In this document: positions 11,381 to 20,347 of the stretch, piece after piece
Layout: every line of letters begins with the position of its first letter
How positions within the stretch are numbered: the first letter of the stretch is position 1
Assembly: GCA_021775805.1 (NCBI GenBank)
Contig: JAJFHD010000012.1
Location: 1 to 64,000, forward strand
Length of the DNA: 64,000 nt
Reading direction: 5' to 3'
Source: Alphaproteobacteria bacterium
GTDB taxonomy: Bacteria > Pseudomonadota > Alphaproteobacteria > Rhizobiales > JAJFHC01
Program-made: the position numbers and the translations under genes
Notes under the pieces: model-generated
What the model was told of the DNA's origin: nothing
Databases searched by the model: none
What the model saw: the letters and a program-made list of their open reading frames with translations, nothing else

Positions 11381-12835
11381 ATGGCGCGAAGAACCACACT
11401 GACTGCGAAGAATCTCGAAGCTCTGGGGGCCGCACGACTCGCTGAGCTGATGATGGAGTTGAGCAAGGGCAACGATAGCGCCAAGCGCCAATTGCGGTTC
11501 GCACTCGCAGCCGCTGCAGGGCCTGAGGAGATTGCCGATCAAATCGGAAAGCGGCTGCGAACTATTGCCAAAGCGACGAGTTATCTCGATCGGAAACGCA
11601 GCAACGCCCTGATCAAGGAACTCGAGATACAACGCCGGCTGATCATGTCCGACATTGCCAAGAGCAAACCGCAAGAAGCGCTTGATCTGATGTGGGAGTT
11701 CATGGCTCTGTCGGTGTCGGTGTTCGAACGTTGCGGCGAGATGAACCAAGCTCTCGAAAATGTCTTCAGCACAGCCTGCGAGAACATCGGTGAGCTGGCA
11801 CTAGCAGCCAAACCGGATGCCAAGCAACTTGCTTCGCGCACGTTTGCTGCTTTGCAGGAAAAAGTCTACGACGAGTATGAAGGCCTGATCGACAGTCTGG
11901 CGCCGGCTCTCGGCAGCGCAGGACTTGCCCATCTCAGGACGCTCTTTGAGGAATGGGCGGCCCAACCGGAACCCGAACTGGATGATGACCAGCGGGTGCC
12001 GATCGGGTGGGCGTCTTCGGGACCCATCTATGAAGATGAATTTATGAGCCGTCACAAGGACGACCTAGTCCACTACTGGCTTGTAACCATTGCCGATGCC
12101 CAGGGGGATGTCGATGGTTTCATCGCACAATACGATGAAGCCGAAAGGCGGTACGAACGTGTGGCGGCCGCTATTGCAGAGCGCCTGTTGGCGGCCGGCC
12201 GGCCCGAAGAGGCATTGACCGCGCTGGATGCGGCCGACAGGAAAGCTGTTCCAGACTACGTTTCCGACTTGGGGGAAATGCCGGACTGGGATCGTGTCAG
12301 GATTGACGTGCTGGTGGCTCTGGGGCGCAAGGACGATGCGCAAAGCCTGCGCTGGACCTTGTTTGAGGCGACCTTGGACGATGAGCCGTTGCGCGCCTTC
12401 CTCAAACAACTTCCCGATTTCGATGACATGGAGGCGGAACGCAAGGCGCTCGATTTCGCCATGGCACATGACAATGTGATGCTCGCCATGGACTTTTTTG
12501 TCCGGTGGCAGGCGTTCGATCGCGCCGCGCGGCTTGTGGAAACCCGCATTCATGAAATCGACGGGAACCATTATGCCTATCTGCGGCCGGCGGCCGATTG
12601 GCTTGAAGGGAAGCATCCTCTGGCGGCAACTCTGCTGCGCCGGGCCATGATCGATTTTACGCTCAAGAATGCCCGGTCCTCGCGCTATCGGCACGCTGCG
12701 CGCCATCTGCTCGAATGCGAAAGTCTCGCCGTCTCGATTGCCGATTATGGAGATTTCCCCGATCACGAAACTTACCGTTCGCAGCTCGAGGCGGAACATC
12801 CGCGAAAATCGTCATTCTGGAGTGAGTTGACTTAA
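11381..12835 (+). CDS. DUF6880-like alpha-helical protein
   Basis: Protein of 484 residues, almost entirely helical with many Ala, Leu, Arg and Glu. An N-terminal basic helix (MARRTTLTAKNLEALGAARLA) is followed by repeated helix pairs that look like TPR- or HEAT-type solenoid repeats (for example RYERVAAAIAERLLAAGRPEEALTALD, in two segments). The profile matches what I remember of DUF6880. No enzyme motif is visible. It is followed by the valine operon but separated from it by about 120 nt, so it is probably a separate unit with the DUF6429 gene. Confidence 0.75.
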   Translation: MARRTTLTAKNLEALGAARLAELMMELSKGNDSAKRQLRFALAAAAGPEEIADQIGKRLRTIAKATSYLDRKRSNALIKELEIQRRLIMSDIAKSKPQEALDLMWEFMALSVSVFERCGEMNQALENVFSTACENIGELALAAKPDAKQLASRTFAALQEKVYDEYEGLIDSLAPALGSAGLAHLRTLFEEWAAQPEPELDDDQRVPIGWASSGPIYEDEFMSRHKDDLVHYWLVTIADAQGDVDGFIAQYDEAERRYERVAAAIAERLLAAGRPEEALTALDAADRKAVPDYVSDLGEMPDWDRVRIDVLVALGRKDDAQSLRWTLFEATLDDEPLRAFLKQLPDFDDMEAERKALDFAMAHDNVMLAMDFFVRWQAFDRAARLVETRIHEIDGNHYAYLRPAADWLEGKHPLAATLLRRAMIDFTLKNARSSRYRHAARHLLECESLAVSIADYGDFPDHETYRSQLEAEHPRKSSFWSELT

Positions 12836-12958
12836 CTGTCGGTTTCAGCGGTCTATTTCAGTTTCGGGTTGCGGGCCTCCTTCCATCGTCCATGTTGACG
12901 CCTTGTCGCGAGGCTTTTATGACCGGGGGCGTCTTGATCAACCCATGTAAGGCAGACC

Positions 12959-14098
12959 ATGGATTTTGAGCTGAACGAAGAACAACGCGCCTTCAAGGAC
13001 ATGGCGGCGGCATTCGCGGCGGAGCAGATGGCGCCGTTTGCCGATGACTGGGACGCAAATTCGCATTTTCCGGTCGAGACACTGAAGGCGGCTGCGGCTC
13101 TGGGCTTCGGCGGCATCTATGTGCGCGACGATGTCGGCGGTTCCGGGTTGTCCCGGCTGGATGCCGCCATGATCTTCGAGGAGCTGTCCAGGGGGTGCAC
13201 GTCCACCGCGGCGTTCATATCGATTCACAACATGGCGTCGTGGATGATCGACACTTTTGGCAACCCCGATCAGCGCGCCCGCTGGCTGCCAGGATTGTGC
13301 ACGATGGAGACGATTGCCAGCTATTGCCTGACCGAGCCTGGTTCCGGGTCGGATGCCGCAGCCTTGAGAACCCGGGCGGTGCGCGACGGCGACCACTATG
13401 TGCTCAATGGTTCCAAGGCATTCATATCGGGCGCCGGATCGTCGGACCTTTATGTCTGCATGGTGCGCACCGGCGAGGAGGGGCCGCCGGGCATTTCCTG
13501 CATCGTCATCGAAAAGGACACGCCCGGGCTTTCGTTCGGCGCCCAGGAACGCAAACTCGGCTGGAAGAGCCAGCCGACGGCCATGGTCAATCTACAGGAC
13601 TGCCGTGTGCCTGCCGCCAACCTGATCGGTAGTGAAGGCGATGGTTTCAAGATTGCCATGGCGGGGCTCGACGGCGGCAGGCTGAACATTGCGGCCTGTT
13701 CGATCGGGGCCGCCCAGGCCTGTCTCGACCTGTCCATCCGCTACCTCGGCGAACGAAAGCAGTTTGGCCGGGCGCTTCGCGAGTTCCAGGCCCTGCAGTT
13801 TCGCATTGCCGACATGGCGACCGACCTCGAAGCAGCAAGACTGATGGTTCACAAGGCGGCGACTCTGGTCGATGCCAAGACGGCGGATGCGACACGCACC
13901 GCGGCCATGGCCAAGCGATTCGCGACCGATGTTGGTTTCGATGTGGTCAACCAGGCCCTGCAGCTCCACGGTGGTTACGGATATCTGCGGGATTATCCGA
14001 TCGAGCGGTTCCTGCGCGACGTCCGGGTCCACCAGATTCTGGAAGGCACCAACGAGGTCATGCGCCTGATCATCTCACGCGACCTGCTGTCGGATTGA
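12959..14098 (+). CDS. Acyl-CoA dehydrogenase, probably isobutyryl-CoA dehydrogenase
   Basis: FAD enzyme of 379 residues that oxidises an acyl-CoA to the 2-enoyl-CoA. Visible family signatures are [19 protein letters not shown] (FAD/substrate site), [14 protein letters not shown], and the catalytic-glutamate segment [14 protein letters not shown] near the C-terminus. The two downstream genes encode 3-hydroxyisobutyryl-CoA hydrolase and 3-hydroxyisobutyrate dehydrogenase, so the probable substrate is isobutyryl-CoA from valine. The spacing to the next gene is 4 nt, indicating one operon. Confidence 0.92.
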   Translation: MDFELNEEQRAFKDMAAAFAAEQMAPFADDWDANSHFPVETLKAAAALGFGGIYVRDDVGGSGLSRLDAAMIFEELSRGCTSTAAFISIHNMASWMIDTFGNPDQRARWLPGLCTMETIASYCLTEPGSGSDAAALRTRAVRDGDHYVLNGSKAFISGAGSSDLYVCMVRTGEEGPPGISCIVIEKDTPGLSFGAQERKLGWKSQPTAMVNLQDCRVPAANLIGSEGDGFKIAMAGLDGGRLNIAACSIGAAQACLDLSIRYLGERKQFGRALREFQALQFRIADMATDLEAARLMVHKAATLVDAKTADATRTAAMAKRFATDVGFDVVNQALQLHGGYGYLRDYPIERFLRDVRVHQILEGTNEVMRLIISRDLLSD

Positions 14099-14102
14099 AC
14101 CC

Positions 14103-15161
14103 ATGTCGAGCGAAGAGCCACAACTGATTGTCGAACGCCGTGGTACCGCCGGCCTGATCACGCTCAACCGGCCCAGGGCACTCAACGCCCTTACCCTCGA
14201 CATGGTGCGCGAAATGCACCCATTGCTCGATCGATGGGCGGTGGACCCGGGGGTCGACCGGGTCATCGTGGATTCCACCGGTGACAAGGCGTTCTGTGCC
14301 GGCGGCGACATTCGTGCGCTTTACGACTGGGGGCGGGCGGGCGATCCCAATGTCATTAATTTCTACCGCGAGGAATACCTGCTCAATGTTGCTATCAAAC
14401 GGTATCCCAAGCCCTACATCGCGCTGATGAACGGCATCACCATGGGTGGCGGTGTTGGGGTGTCGGTGCATGGCTCCCACAGGGTGGCGACTGAAAACCT
14501 CACGTTCGCCATGCCCGAAACCGGCATCGGCCTGTTCCCCGATGTCGGTGGCACCTACTTTCTGCCACGGTGTCCGGGTGAGATCGGCCTTTTTCTGGGG
14601 CTGACGGGCGGACGGCTGAAGGCCGCCGACGCGCTTTACGCAGGCATTGCCGACAGTTTTGTTGCCGCCGACCGGTTGGCTGACTTACGCGGTGCTCTGG
14701 CAGAGGGCGGCAATGTTGTTGCGGCCATCGCAGCGTTCGCGACCGATCCGGGCGACGCCGCGATTGCCGCTCAACAGCCACGGATCGACCGGGCATTCGG
14801 AGCGGCGTCCTTGTCCGAAATCCTCGACCGGCTGGACAGTGATGGCGACGCGTGGTCCGTCAATACCGCTAAGACCATCCGGGCGAAATCGCCGACAAGT
14901 GTCAGGCTTGCGTTCAGGCAGATCAGAGAAGGGGCCGATCTGTCGTTTGAAGACTGCATGCGGCTTGAGTACCGTCTGGTAAACCGGGTCATGAAGGCGC
15001 ACGATTTTTATGAAGGCACACGTGCCGTTGTCATCGACAAGGATCAGGCGCCAAAGTGGCAACCGGAATCCCTTGACGCAGTGACGAACGAACTGATCGA
15101 TGAGTACTTTGGGTCTCTGGGGGACGATGAACTGCCTCTTCAGGCCATGAACGGCAAATAA
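14103..15161 (+). CDS. 3-hydroxyisobutyryl-CoA hydrolase (crotonase family)
   Basis: Protein of 352 residues. The crotonase fold is shown by GITMGGGVGVSVHGSHR (oxyanion hole) and MPETGIGLFPDVGGTYFL, which is the characteristic HIBYL-CoA hydrolase signature with the catalytic Glu and Asp. The length exceeds simple enoyl-CoA hydratases (about 260) and fits the hydrolase subfamily. It releases 3-hydroxyisobutyrate from its CoA ester in valine degradation. It starts 4 nt after the dehydrogenase and ends 8 nt before mmsB. Confidence 0.92.
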   Translation: MSSEEPQLIVERRGTAGLITLNRPRALNALTLDMVREMHPLLDRWAVDPGVDRVIVDSTGDKAFCAGGDIRALYDWGRAGDPNVINFYREEYLLNVAIKRYPKPYIALMNGITMGGGVGVSVHGSHRVATENLTFAMPETGIGLFPDVGGTYFLPRCPGEIGLFLGLTGGRLKAADALYAGIADSFVAADRLADLRGALAEGGNVVAAIAAFATDPGDAAIAAQQPRIDRAFGAASLSEILDRLDSDGDAWSVNTAKTIRAKSPTSVRLAFRQIREGADLSFEDCMRLEYRLVNRVMKAHDFYEGTRAVVIDKDQAPKWQPESLDAVTNELIDEYFGSLGDDELPLQAMNGK

Positions 15162-15169
15162 GGGAGCAC

Positions 15170-16066
15170 ATGCAAATGGCGACGATCGGATTTATTGGCC
15201 TGGGTAATATGGGTGGACCGATGGCGGGCAACCTTGTCAAGGCAGGTCACACGGTCAATGGATTCGACCTGTCGGCCGACGCCGTCGACAGATTTGTGGC
15301 GGCTGGAGGCAATGCCGTCGGTTCTGTGACCGAGGCGGTAAAGGGAGCCGAGGCGGTGGTGACAATGCTGCCAGCCGGCAAACACGTGCGCGCGGTCTAT
15401 CTGGGTGAAGACGGCCTGTTGCAGGCGGCTTCGGGCGGTACTCTCTTCATCGATTCCTCCACGATCGATGTGGCGAGCGCACGTGACGTTGCTGCAGGTG
15501 CAGCGCAGGCCGGCATGGCCATGGTTGACGCACCGGTCTCCGGCGGAACCGTCGGTGCGGACGCCGGTACGCTGACGTTCATGGTCGGTGGGCCGGAGGG
15601 CGACTACGACCGGGCGCTGCCGTTGCTGGAGATCATGGGCAAGACAGTCGTCCACGCCGGCGGTGCAGGCAACGGCCAGGCCGCAAAGATCTGCAACAAC
15701 ATGATTCTGGGGATATCCATGATCGGTGTCGGCGAAGCCTTCGTATTGGCGGAAAAGCTCGGCCTCGATCATCAGAAGCTGTTTGACATCTCCTCTACCG
15801 CATCGGGACAGTGCTGGTCGCTGACGACCTATTGCCCGGTTCCGGGGCCGGTGCCGACGTCACCGGCAAACCGTGACTATCAGGCAGGTTTCACCGCGGC
15901 CATGATGCTGAAAGATTTGAAACTTGCCCAGGAGGCGGCGCAATCTGCGAATGCCGCCACGCCCCTGGGTGCACAAGCCATGGCGCTCTACAGCCTGTTC
16001 GTCGCCGCAGGGCATGAGAACGTTGATTTTTCGGGTATTATAAAGATGCTGAGAGGGCACGATTAG
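15170..16066 (+). CDS. mmsB: 3-hydroxyisobutyrate dehydrogenase
   Basis: NAD-dependent enzyme of 298 residues that converts 3-hydroxyisobutyrate to methylmalonate semialdehyde. GFIGLGNMGGPMAGNLVKAG is the family Rossmann signature, VDAPVSGGTVGADAGTL the substrate site, and the catalytic Lys is in GQAAKICNNM. GGGAG lies 5 nt upstream of ATG 15170; a second ATG at 15176 is possible. It is the third gene of the valine operon; mmsA is not within the window. Confidence 0.94.
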   Translation: MQMATIGFIGLGNMGGPMAGNLVKAGHTVNGFDLSADAVDRFVAAGGNAVGSVTEAVKGAEAVVTMLPAGKHVRAVYLGEDGLLQAASGGTLFIDSSTIDVASARDVAAGAAQAGMAMVDAPVSGGTVGADAGTLTFMVGGPEGDYDRALPLLEIMGKTVVHAGGAGNGQAAKICNNMILGISMIGVGEAFVLAEKLGLDHQKLFDISSTASGQCWSLTTYCPVPGPVPTSPANRDYQAGFTAAMMLKDLKLAQEAAQSANAATPLGAQAMALYSLFVAAGHENVDFSGIIKMLRGHD

Positions 16067-16211
16067 GCCTTCATAAGTATTTGTAAAGCATTAGAATATA
16101 AACGCAAATTAACCTTGCTACTTAATCAGTTTTTAGTCTGCCTGTTCTATAGTCCGCAATATGAGGTGGGGGCAGGGACCATCCAATAAAAACTTGAGGG
16201 CAGGTGTCAAC

Positions 16212-16721
16212 ATGAATATCGCCACACAAGCGGTTCCCGCAGAGAGCGGAGTGGAATCTGAAGAGATCACACCCCGCTACCTCGAGGCGCTAACGCTGAT
16301 CGAACGGCTTCACCGCCGTTTGCTTGACGTGATCAAGGACGAGTTCGAACGGCTGGGACGGCCGGAAGTGAACAGTGTCCAGGCGCTTCTGCTGTTCAAT
16401 ATCGGTGATGCCGAGTTGACGGCGGGTGAGCTGAGGAGTCGAGGCCATTATCTGGGCTCCAACGTGTCGTACAATCTCAAGAAGCTTGTCGATGCGGGGT
16501 ATATCCATCACGAACGTTCGGAAACTGACCGGCGTTCGGTGCGTGTGCGTCTGACCGAAAAGGGTCAGGAAGTTCGCTCACGAGTGGATCAGCTTTACCA
16601 AAAACACATCAGCTCGCTCGAGCAGGTCGGCGGTGTCAGCACCGACGATCTCGACCGCCTTAACGTGGCGCTCGTTCGGCTCGAGCGGTTCTGGACCGAT
16701 CACATCCGGTACAGGCTGTAA
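16212..16721 (+). CDS. ldtR: MarR-family winged-helix regulator, LdtR-like
   Basis: Protein of 169 residues with a MarR-type winged helix: LTAGELRSRGHYLGSNVSYN is the recognition region and SETDRRSVRVRLTEKGQEV is the wing. The motif LGSNVSYNLKKLVDAGYI and the neighbouring L,D-transpeptidase gene match the LdtR/LdtP pair known from Liberibacter and Sinorhizobium, where LdtR controls cell-wall remodelling and stress tolerance. I chose the ATG at 16212 because GGGCAGGTG lies just upstream. It is followed by an intrinsic terminator, so its effect on the downstream gene is in trans through the operator cluster at 16868-17003. Confidence 0.88.
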   Translation: MNIATQAVPAESGVESEEITPRYLEALTLIERLHRRLLDVIKDEFERLGRPEVNSVQALLLFNIGDAELTAGELRSRGHYLGSNVSYNLKKLVDAGYIHHERSETDRRSVRVRLTEKGQEVRSRVDQLYQKHISSLEQVGGVSTDDLDRLNVALVRLERFWTDHIRYRL

Positions 16722-16759
16722 CAGACAAAAACAACAACAGTTGCAGTTGCTGAACATTT

Positions 16760-16797
16760 AGCCCCCGAGTTGCCGTCAGGCGATTCGGGGGTTTTTC
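16760..16797 (+). terminator. Intrinsic terminator after ldtR
   Basis: CCCCCGA is mirrored by TCGGGGG around a 16-nt loop, followed by TTTTTCTTTT. It sits about 40 nt after the ldtR stop codon and separates ldtR from the L,D-transpeptidase gene. Confidence 0.85.
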
Positions 16798-16867
16798 TTT
16801 TGGTTCGGCAAACGAGGCAAAACATCGTCGAAAGGATGCCGCGGGCCACTTGCAAGAGGCGCGCTGG

Positions 16868-17003
16868 ATTTGGAATTTCGGGGTTTGGTGACCAGTCAAG
16901 ATCTGAAACATCGCTGAGCGTCCAAATACAGACAAATTTGGAGCGCTTGTATTGTCCTTGACATGGTCCAAATGGCGAATTGTGCGATTTTCGAAAATTT
17001 GGA
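16868..17003. promoter_or_regulatory. Cluster of five TCCAAAT/ATTTGGA half-sites, probable LdtR operator
   Basis: The 7-mer TCCAAAT occurs at 16921 and 16967, and its complement ATTTGGA at 16868, 16936 and 16997. Sites 16921 and 16936 form a dyad with an 8-nt spacer. All five lie in the gap between ldtR and the L,D-transpeptidase gene, and one follows a TTGACA hexamer (16958-16963). The density far exceeds chance. That the binder is LdtR is inferred from position. Confidence 0.6.
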
Positions 17004-17141
17004 TGCGAAAAGTAGGTTTTTCGCAAAAAATTGCGGCTTGAGGGGCAAATTTCGTTGGTGAGTCCTCAGCTCGATGCGACTTGCGTGTGGCTTGAATGTA
17101 ACGTGTTCAAACCTATGTGATTCAAATGGCTCAGACGACCT

Positions 17142-17170
17142 TTGACCGGGTATGCCAATATTGCTATGAA
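17142..17170 (+). promoter_or_regulatory. Candidate sigma-70 promoter of the L,D-transpeptidase gene
   Basis: TTGACC (17142-17147), a 17-nt spacer and TATGAA (17165-17170) lie about 60 nt before the start codon region. It is downstream of the half-site cluster, so a bound regulator would act from upstream or by looping. Confidence 0.45.
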
Positions 17171-17227
17171 CGACTTAAATAGGCTTGCTATGCGGCGGGC
17201 ATTTCTAATTGCTGACAAAGGAACCAT

Positions 17228-18583
17228 TTGGTGGTGATGTTAATCGAATCGAGTACGACGTCCGACGTGGCCCCTGATGCTGTTAAAGACTGCGTCGATG
17301 TTGACGTGCGTTCGGGCAACGTCATGCTGAGAGGCTGGCAGCGCAAGGCGGTGTTTGCTGCGGCTGTGCTGGCGATATCGAGTGTCGGGGTCGGGACCGC
17401 ATCGGCGGAAACCCGTGATGACTATGAACCGGTCGAGTTTGAAGACCCGTATGATCCGGCGCCGCGTGAGTCATTTGTTTCCACCGACCGTTCCGTCCGT
17501 CCGATGCTGTCGACTGAATCGATGATTGCCATGCAGTCGGCAATTGCGAAATACGAGTACGTAGTCAGTCGCGGCGGATGGCGGACAATTCCTCCGGGCC
17601 GCAACATGAGTGTCGGCTCCCGCGGTGACCGCGTGGTCATGCTCAGGGACAGACTGGCGATTACTGGTGACCTTCAGCAAGTTTCTGCAGAATCCGGCCG
17701 GTTCGACGCATCGCTCGACGAAGCCGTCCGCCGTTTTCAACTCAGAATGGGTATCCCGGCAACTGGCGTGGTGGATCCCAAGACGCTGGAAACACTTAAC
17801 GTGCCGGCGCGCGATCGCCTTAGGACTCTGCAAGTCAATCTGCCGCGCATCGCGGAATTGTCGAAAGGGCTGCAGGGCCGGTTTGTGGTCGTGAACATCC
17901 CTGCCGCCGAGATCGAAGCGGTAGAAGACGGTTTTGTTTATTCTCGTCATGTGGGGATCGTCGGCAAGCCGGACCGGCAGACACCGGTGATCTCCAGCAA
18001 GATATCGGAGCTCAATTTCAATCCGTTCTGGACGGTTCCCGCCAGTATCGTGCGCAAGGATCTCTTGCCCAAGTTGCGGGAGGATCCCGGATACCTCCAG
18101 CGTATGAACATGCGCGTTCACACGGAATTTGGCGGGCCTGAGGTCGATCCGTCGAACATCGACTGGAATGTTGTAGAAGAAGACACCTATCTGTTCCGTC
18201 AGGATCCTGGCCGTATCAACTCAATGGGTACGGTGAAAATCAATTTTCCCAACAAGCACGCGGTATATCTGCACGACACGCCGACCAAGAGCCTGTTCAG
18301 CGAGGCTGCCAGGTTGTTCAGCTCCGGATGCGTCAGGGTAGACAAGGTTCACGTCCTGACAGAGTGGCTGCTGCGCGGCCAGGAACAGTGGGACAGAGGT
18401 GCGATCGATCAGGTCGCTTCGGCAGGCGAACGGCTCGACGTGGTCCTGGAAAAACCGGTGCCACTGCGGATCGTGTACCTAACAGCATGGGCGAAGGCTG
18501 ATGGCGGGGTCTCGTTCCGTGAGGACATTTACGACCGGGATGACGTCAGCGTTGCCGCGGTAGATGGTGTCGCAACCCAGTAA
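17228..18583 (+). CDS. L,D-transpeptidase with peptidoglycan-binding domain (LdtP-like)
   Basis: Forms 3-3 cross-links or attaches proteins to peptidoglycan in the periplasm. A hydrophobic export segment (KAVFAAAVLAISSVGVGTASA) starts after a cytoplasmic stretch. A PG_binding_1 domain follows (GSRGDRVVMLRDRL to GVVDPKTLETLNV), then a YkuD catalytic domain ending in HDTPTKSLF and SSGCVRVD, which contain the catalytic His and Cys. Start choice is uncertain: TTG 17228, GTG 17231, GTG 17234 and ATG 17237 are all in frame, and AAAGGA at 17216-17221 best suits 17228 or 17231. A start at the internal Met before LRGWQRK would give a conventional signal peptide. Confidence 0.9.
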   Translation: MVVMLIESSTTSDVAPDAVKDCVDVDVRSGNVMLRGWQRKAVFAAAVLAISSVGVGTASAETRDDYEPVEFEDPYDPAPRESFVSTDRSVRPMLSTESMIAMQSAIAKYEYVVSRGGWRTIPPGRNMSVGSRGDRVVMLRDRLAITGDLQQVSAESGRFDASLDEAVRRFQLRMGIPATGVVDPKTLETLNVPARDRLRTLQVNLPRIAELSKGLQGRFVVVNIPAAEIEAVEDGFVYSRHVGIVGKPDRQTPVISSKISELNFNPFWTVPASIVRKDLLPKLREDPGYLQRMNMRVHTEFGGPEVDPSNIDWNVVEEDTYLFRQDPGRINSMGTVKINFPNKHAVYLHDTPTKSLFSEAARLFSSGCVRVDKVHVLTEWLLRGQEQWDRGAIDQVASAGERLDVVLEKPVPLRIVYLTAWAKADGGVSFREDIYDRDDVSVAAVDGVATQ

Positions 18584-18800
18584 TCTTATCTCGTCCCAAA
18601 GCTAGTTTGGCGGAAGCAATCCCCCGCACGACATAATTTCAGCGCGATTCTGTTGGATAGAAACAAGCGGTCAGTGGCACTATGCCGCTGACCCGTCTCA
18701 CTTTAGTGATTGGTTGACAGGTGGAACCTTTGCTATTTCACTGTTGAGACGGGCTTGGAACTGTTGGGGTGTACGCCCTGCAATCGTGGGAACGCATTGG

Positions 18801-20012
18801 ATGGATTACCGGTCGAAGTTTGCCGCAGCGCTTGAAGACCTCAGGCGCGAAGGCCGATATCGCGAATTTGCCGATATACGGCGCAAGAGCGGTGCTTTCC
18901 CCCGTGCAACGCATTTCACGCCAGAAGGCGAACGCGATATTGTGGTCTGGTGCGGCAACGATTATCTCGGCATGGGTCAGAATCCTGCAGTACTCGCCGC
19001 CATGCATGAGGCCATCGATCTGGCGGGTGCCGGATCGGGCGGAACCCGCAACATCTCCGGTACGACCCATTACCATGTGCAACTCGAACATGAACTCGCG
19101 GATCTTCATGGCAAGGAAGCCGCACTGATCTTCACCTCCGGCTATATATCGAATCAGGCCAGTCTTTCAACGCTGGCAAAGATATTGCCGGGATGCGTCA
19201 TCCTTTCCGATGCCGACAATCATGCCTCGATGATTGAAGGTATACGCCATGGCGGCTGCGAAAAACGTATCTGGAAACACAACGATCTTGAGGATCTGGA
19301 ACGTCAGTTGAGCGAACTCGACCCTGATCTGCCCAAGGTGATTGCGTTCGAATCGGTCTATTCCATGGATGGCGACATTGCGCCGATGGCCGGGATTTGC
19401 GATCTGGCGGACCGTTACAATGCGATGACCTATCTGGACGAGGTTCATGCCGTCGGCCTCTACGGGCCACGTGGCGGCGGAATCTCGGAAGCACTTGGGT
19501 TGATTGACAGAATTGACATCGTCGAAGGGACACTGGCCAAGGGTTTTGGGTTGATGGGCGGGTACATCGCCTCGTCGGCGAGCGTCGTCGATGCGATCCG
19601 CTCCTATGCGCCGGGTTTCATCTTCACAACCTCCATTGCGCCGGCGATTGCTGCCGGGGCATGTGCCAGCGTCAGCCATCTTAAGACCAGTTCGGTGGAG
19701 CGGACGATCCATCAGACCCATGCCCGCAAATTGCGGGACCGACTGGTCGCAGGTGGGTTTCCGGTGATGATGAACGACAGTCACATCGTGCCGGTACTTG
19801 TGGGTGATCCCGTGTTATGCAAGTCTCTGACCGACGAGTTGCTCAACGAGTACGGAATTTACGTACAGCCGATCAACTATCCAACGGTGCGTCGCGGAAC
19901 CGAGCGCATTCGCCTCACACCGTCGCCACTGCACGACGATGACATGATGGATCATCTGGTCGATGCACTGGATGCGCTCTGGAGCCGGATGAAATTGAGA
20001 CGTGCCGCGTGA
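18801..20012 (+). CDS. hemA: 5-aminolevulinate synthase
   Basis: Shemin-pathway enzyme of 403 residues that condenses glycine and succinyl-CoA into 5-aminolevulinate, supplying HemB at 8897-7836. Signatures are [41 protein letters not shown], and the PLP lysine Lys247 in [14 protein letters not shown] chose the ATG at 18801 (MDYRSKF), where family similarity begins; the frame is open back to 18714. The gap 18584-18800 contains no other gene; I see no recognisable riboswitch or regulator box there. Confidence 0.96.
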   Translation: MDYRSKFAAALEDLRREGRYREFADIRRKSGAFPRATHFTPEGERDIVVWCGNDYLGMGQNPAVLAAMHEAIDLAGAGSGGTRNISGTTHYHVQLEHELADLHGKEAALIFTSGYISNQASLSTLAKILPGCVILSDADNHASMIEGIRHGGCEKRIWKHNDLEDLERQLSELDPDLPKVIAFESVYSMDGDIAPMAGICDLADRYNAMTYLDEVHAVGLYGPRGGGISEALGLIDRIDIVEGTLAKGFGLMGGYIASSASVVDAIRSYAPGFIFTTSIAPAIAAGACASVSHLKTSSVERTIHQTHARKLRDRLVAGGFPVMMNDSHIVPVLVGDPVLCKSLTDELLNEYGIYVQPINYPTVRRGTERIRLTPSPLHDDDMMDHLVDALDALWSRMKLRRAA

Positions 20013-20193
20013 CTCCAATCAGCCTGTCGAAGTCATTTTCGAGCATGTGACCTTGGGTAATGCGGTAAAGGTCAGTGCCGTGCATGCCAAGAGTGGAACC
20101 GAGATATCCATGATGGGTCCGGCGAACCTGGATCGAAAGTCGCTCGAAACCCTGGCACTGCGCAAACTCGTCTACGTGATGTCGCGAAAATAA
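20002..20193 (+). CDS. Small DUF6898-like protein (63 aa)
   Basis: Protein of 63 residues from a GTG at 20002, overlapping the hemA stop by 11 nt. The sequence ([20 protein letters not shown], then [18 protein letters not shown]) reads like a compact beta-sheet protein and matches what I recall as DUF6898, commonly found in front of glyA in alphaproteobacteria. Function is unknown. Confidence 0.7.
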   Translation: MPRDSNQPVEVIFEHVTLGNAVKVSAVHAKSGTEISMMGPANLDRKSLETLALRKLVYVMSRK

Positions 20194-20272
20194 TCCAACC
20201 GTCGTTTCAGAACGGGCGAAGCTCCCCCTAAGTCGACATGTCTATCCTCAGGTTGTGTCGGCTTGGCGAAAT

Positions 20273-20300
20273 GCGCCGGCATGTGGTAGGGAGCCGGCGC
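20273..20300 (+). promoter_or_regulatory. Strong hairpin in the glyA leader
   Basis: GCGCCGGC (20273-20280) is perfectly mirrored by GCCGGCGC (20293-20300) around a 12-nt loop, 48 nt before the glyA start. No U-tract follows, so it is not an ordinary terminator. It may affect mRNA stability or translation of glyA. Confidence 0.45.
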
Positions 20301-20347
20301 TGGGCGATGTCCGGGCTCCAACTCCTCATATTAGGGAACTTTGTACG

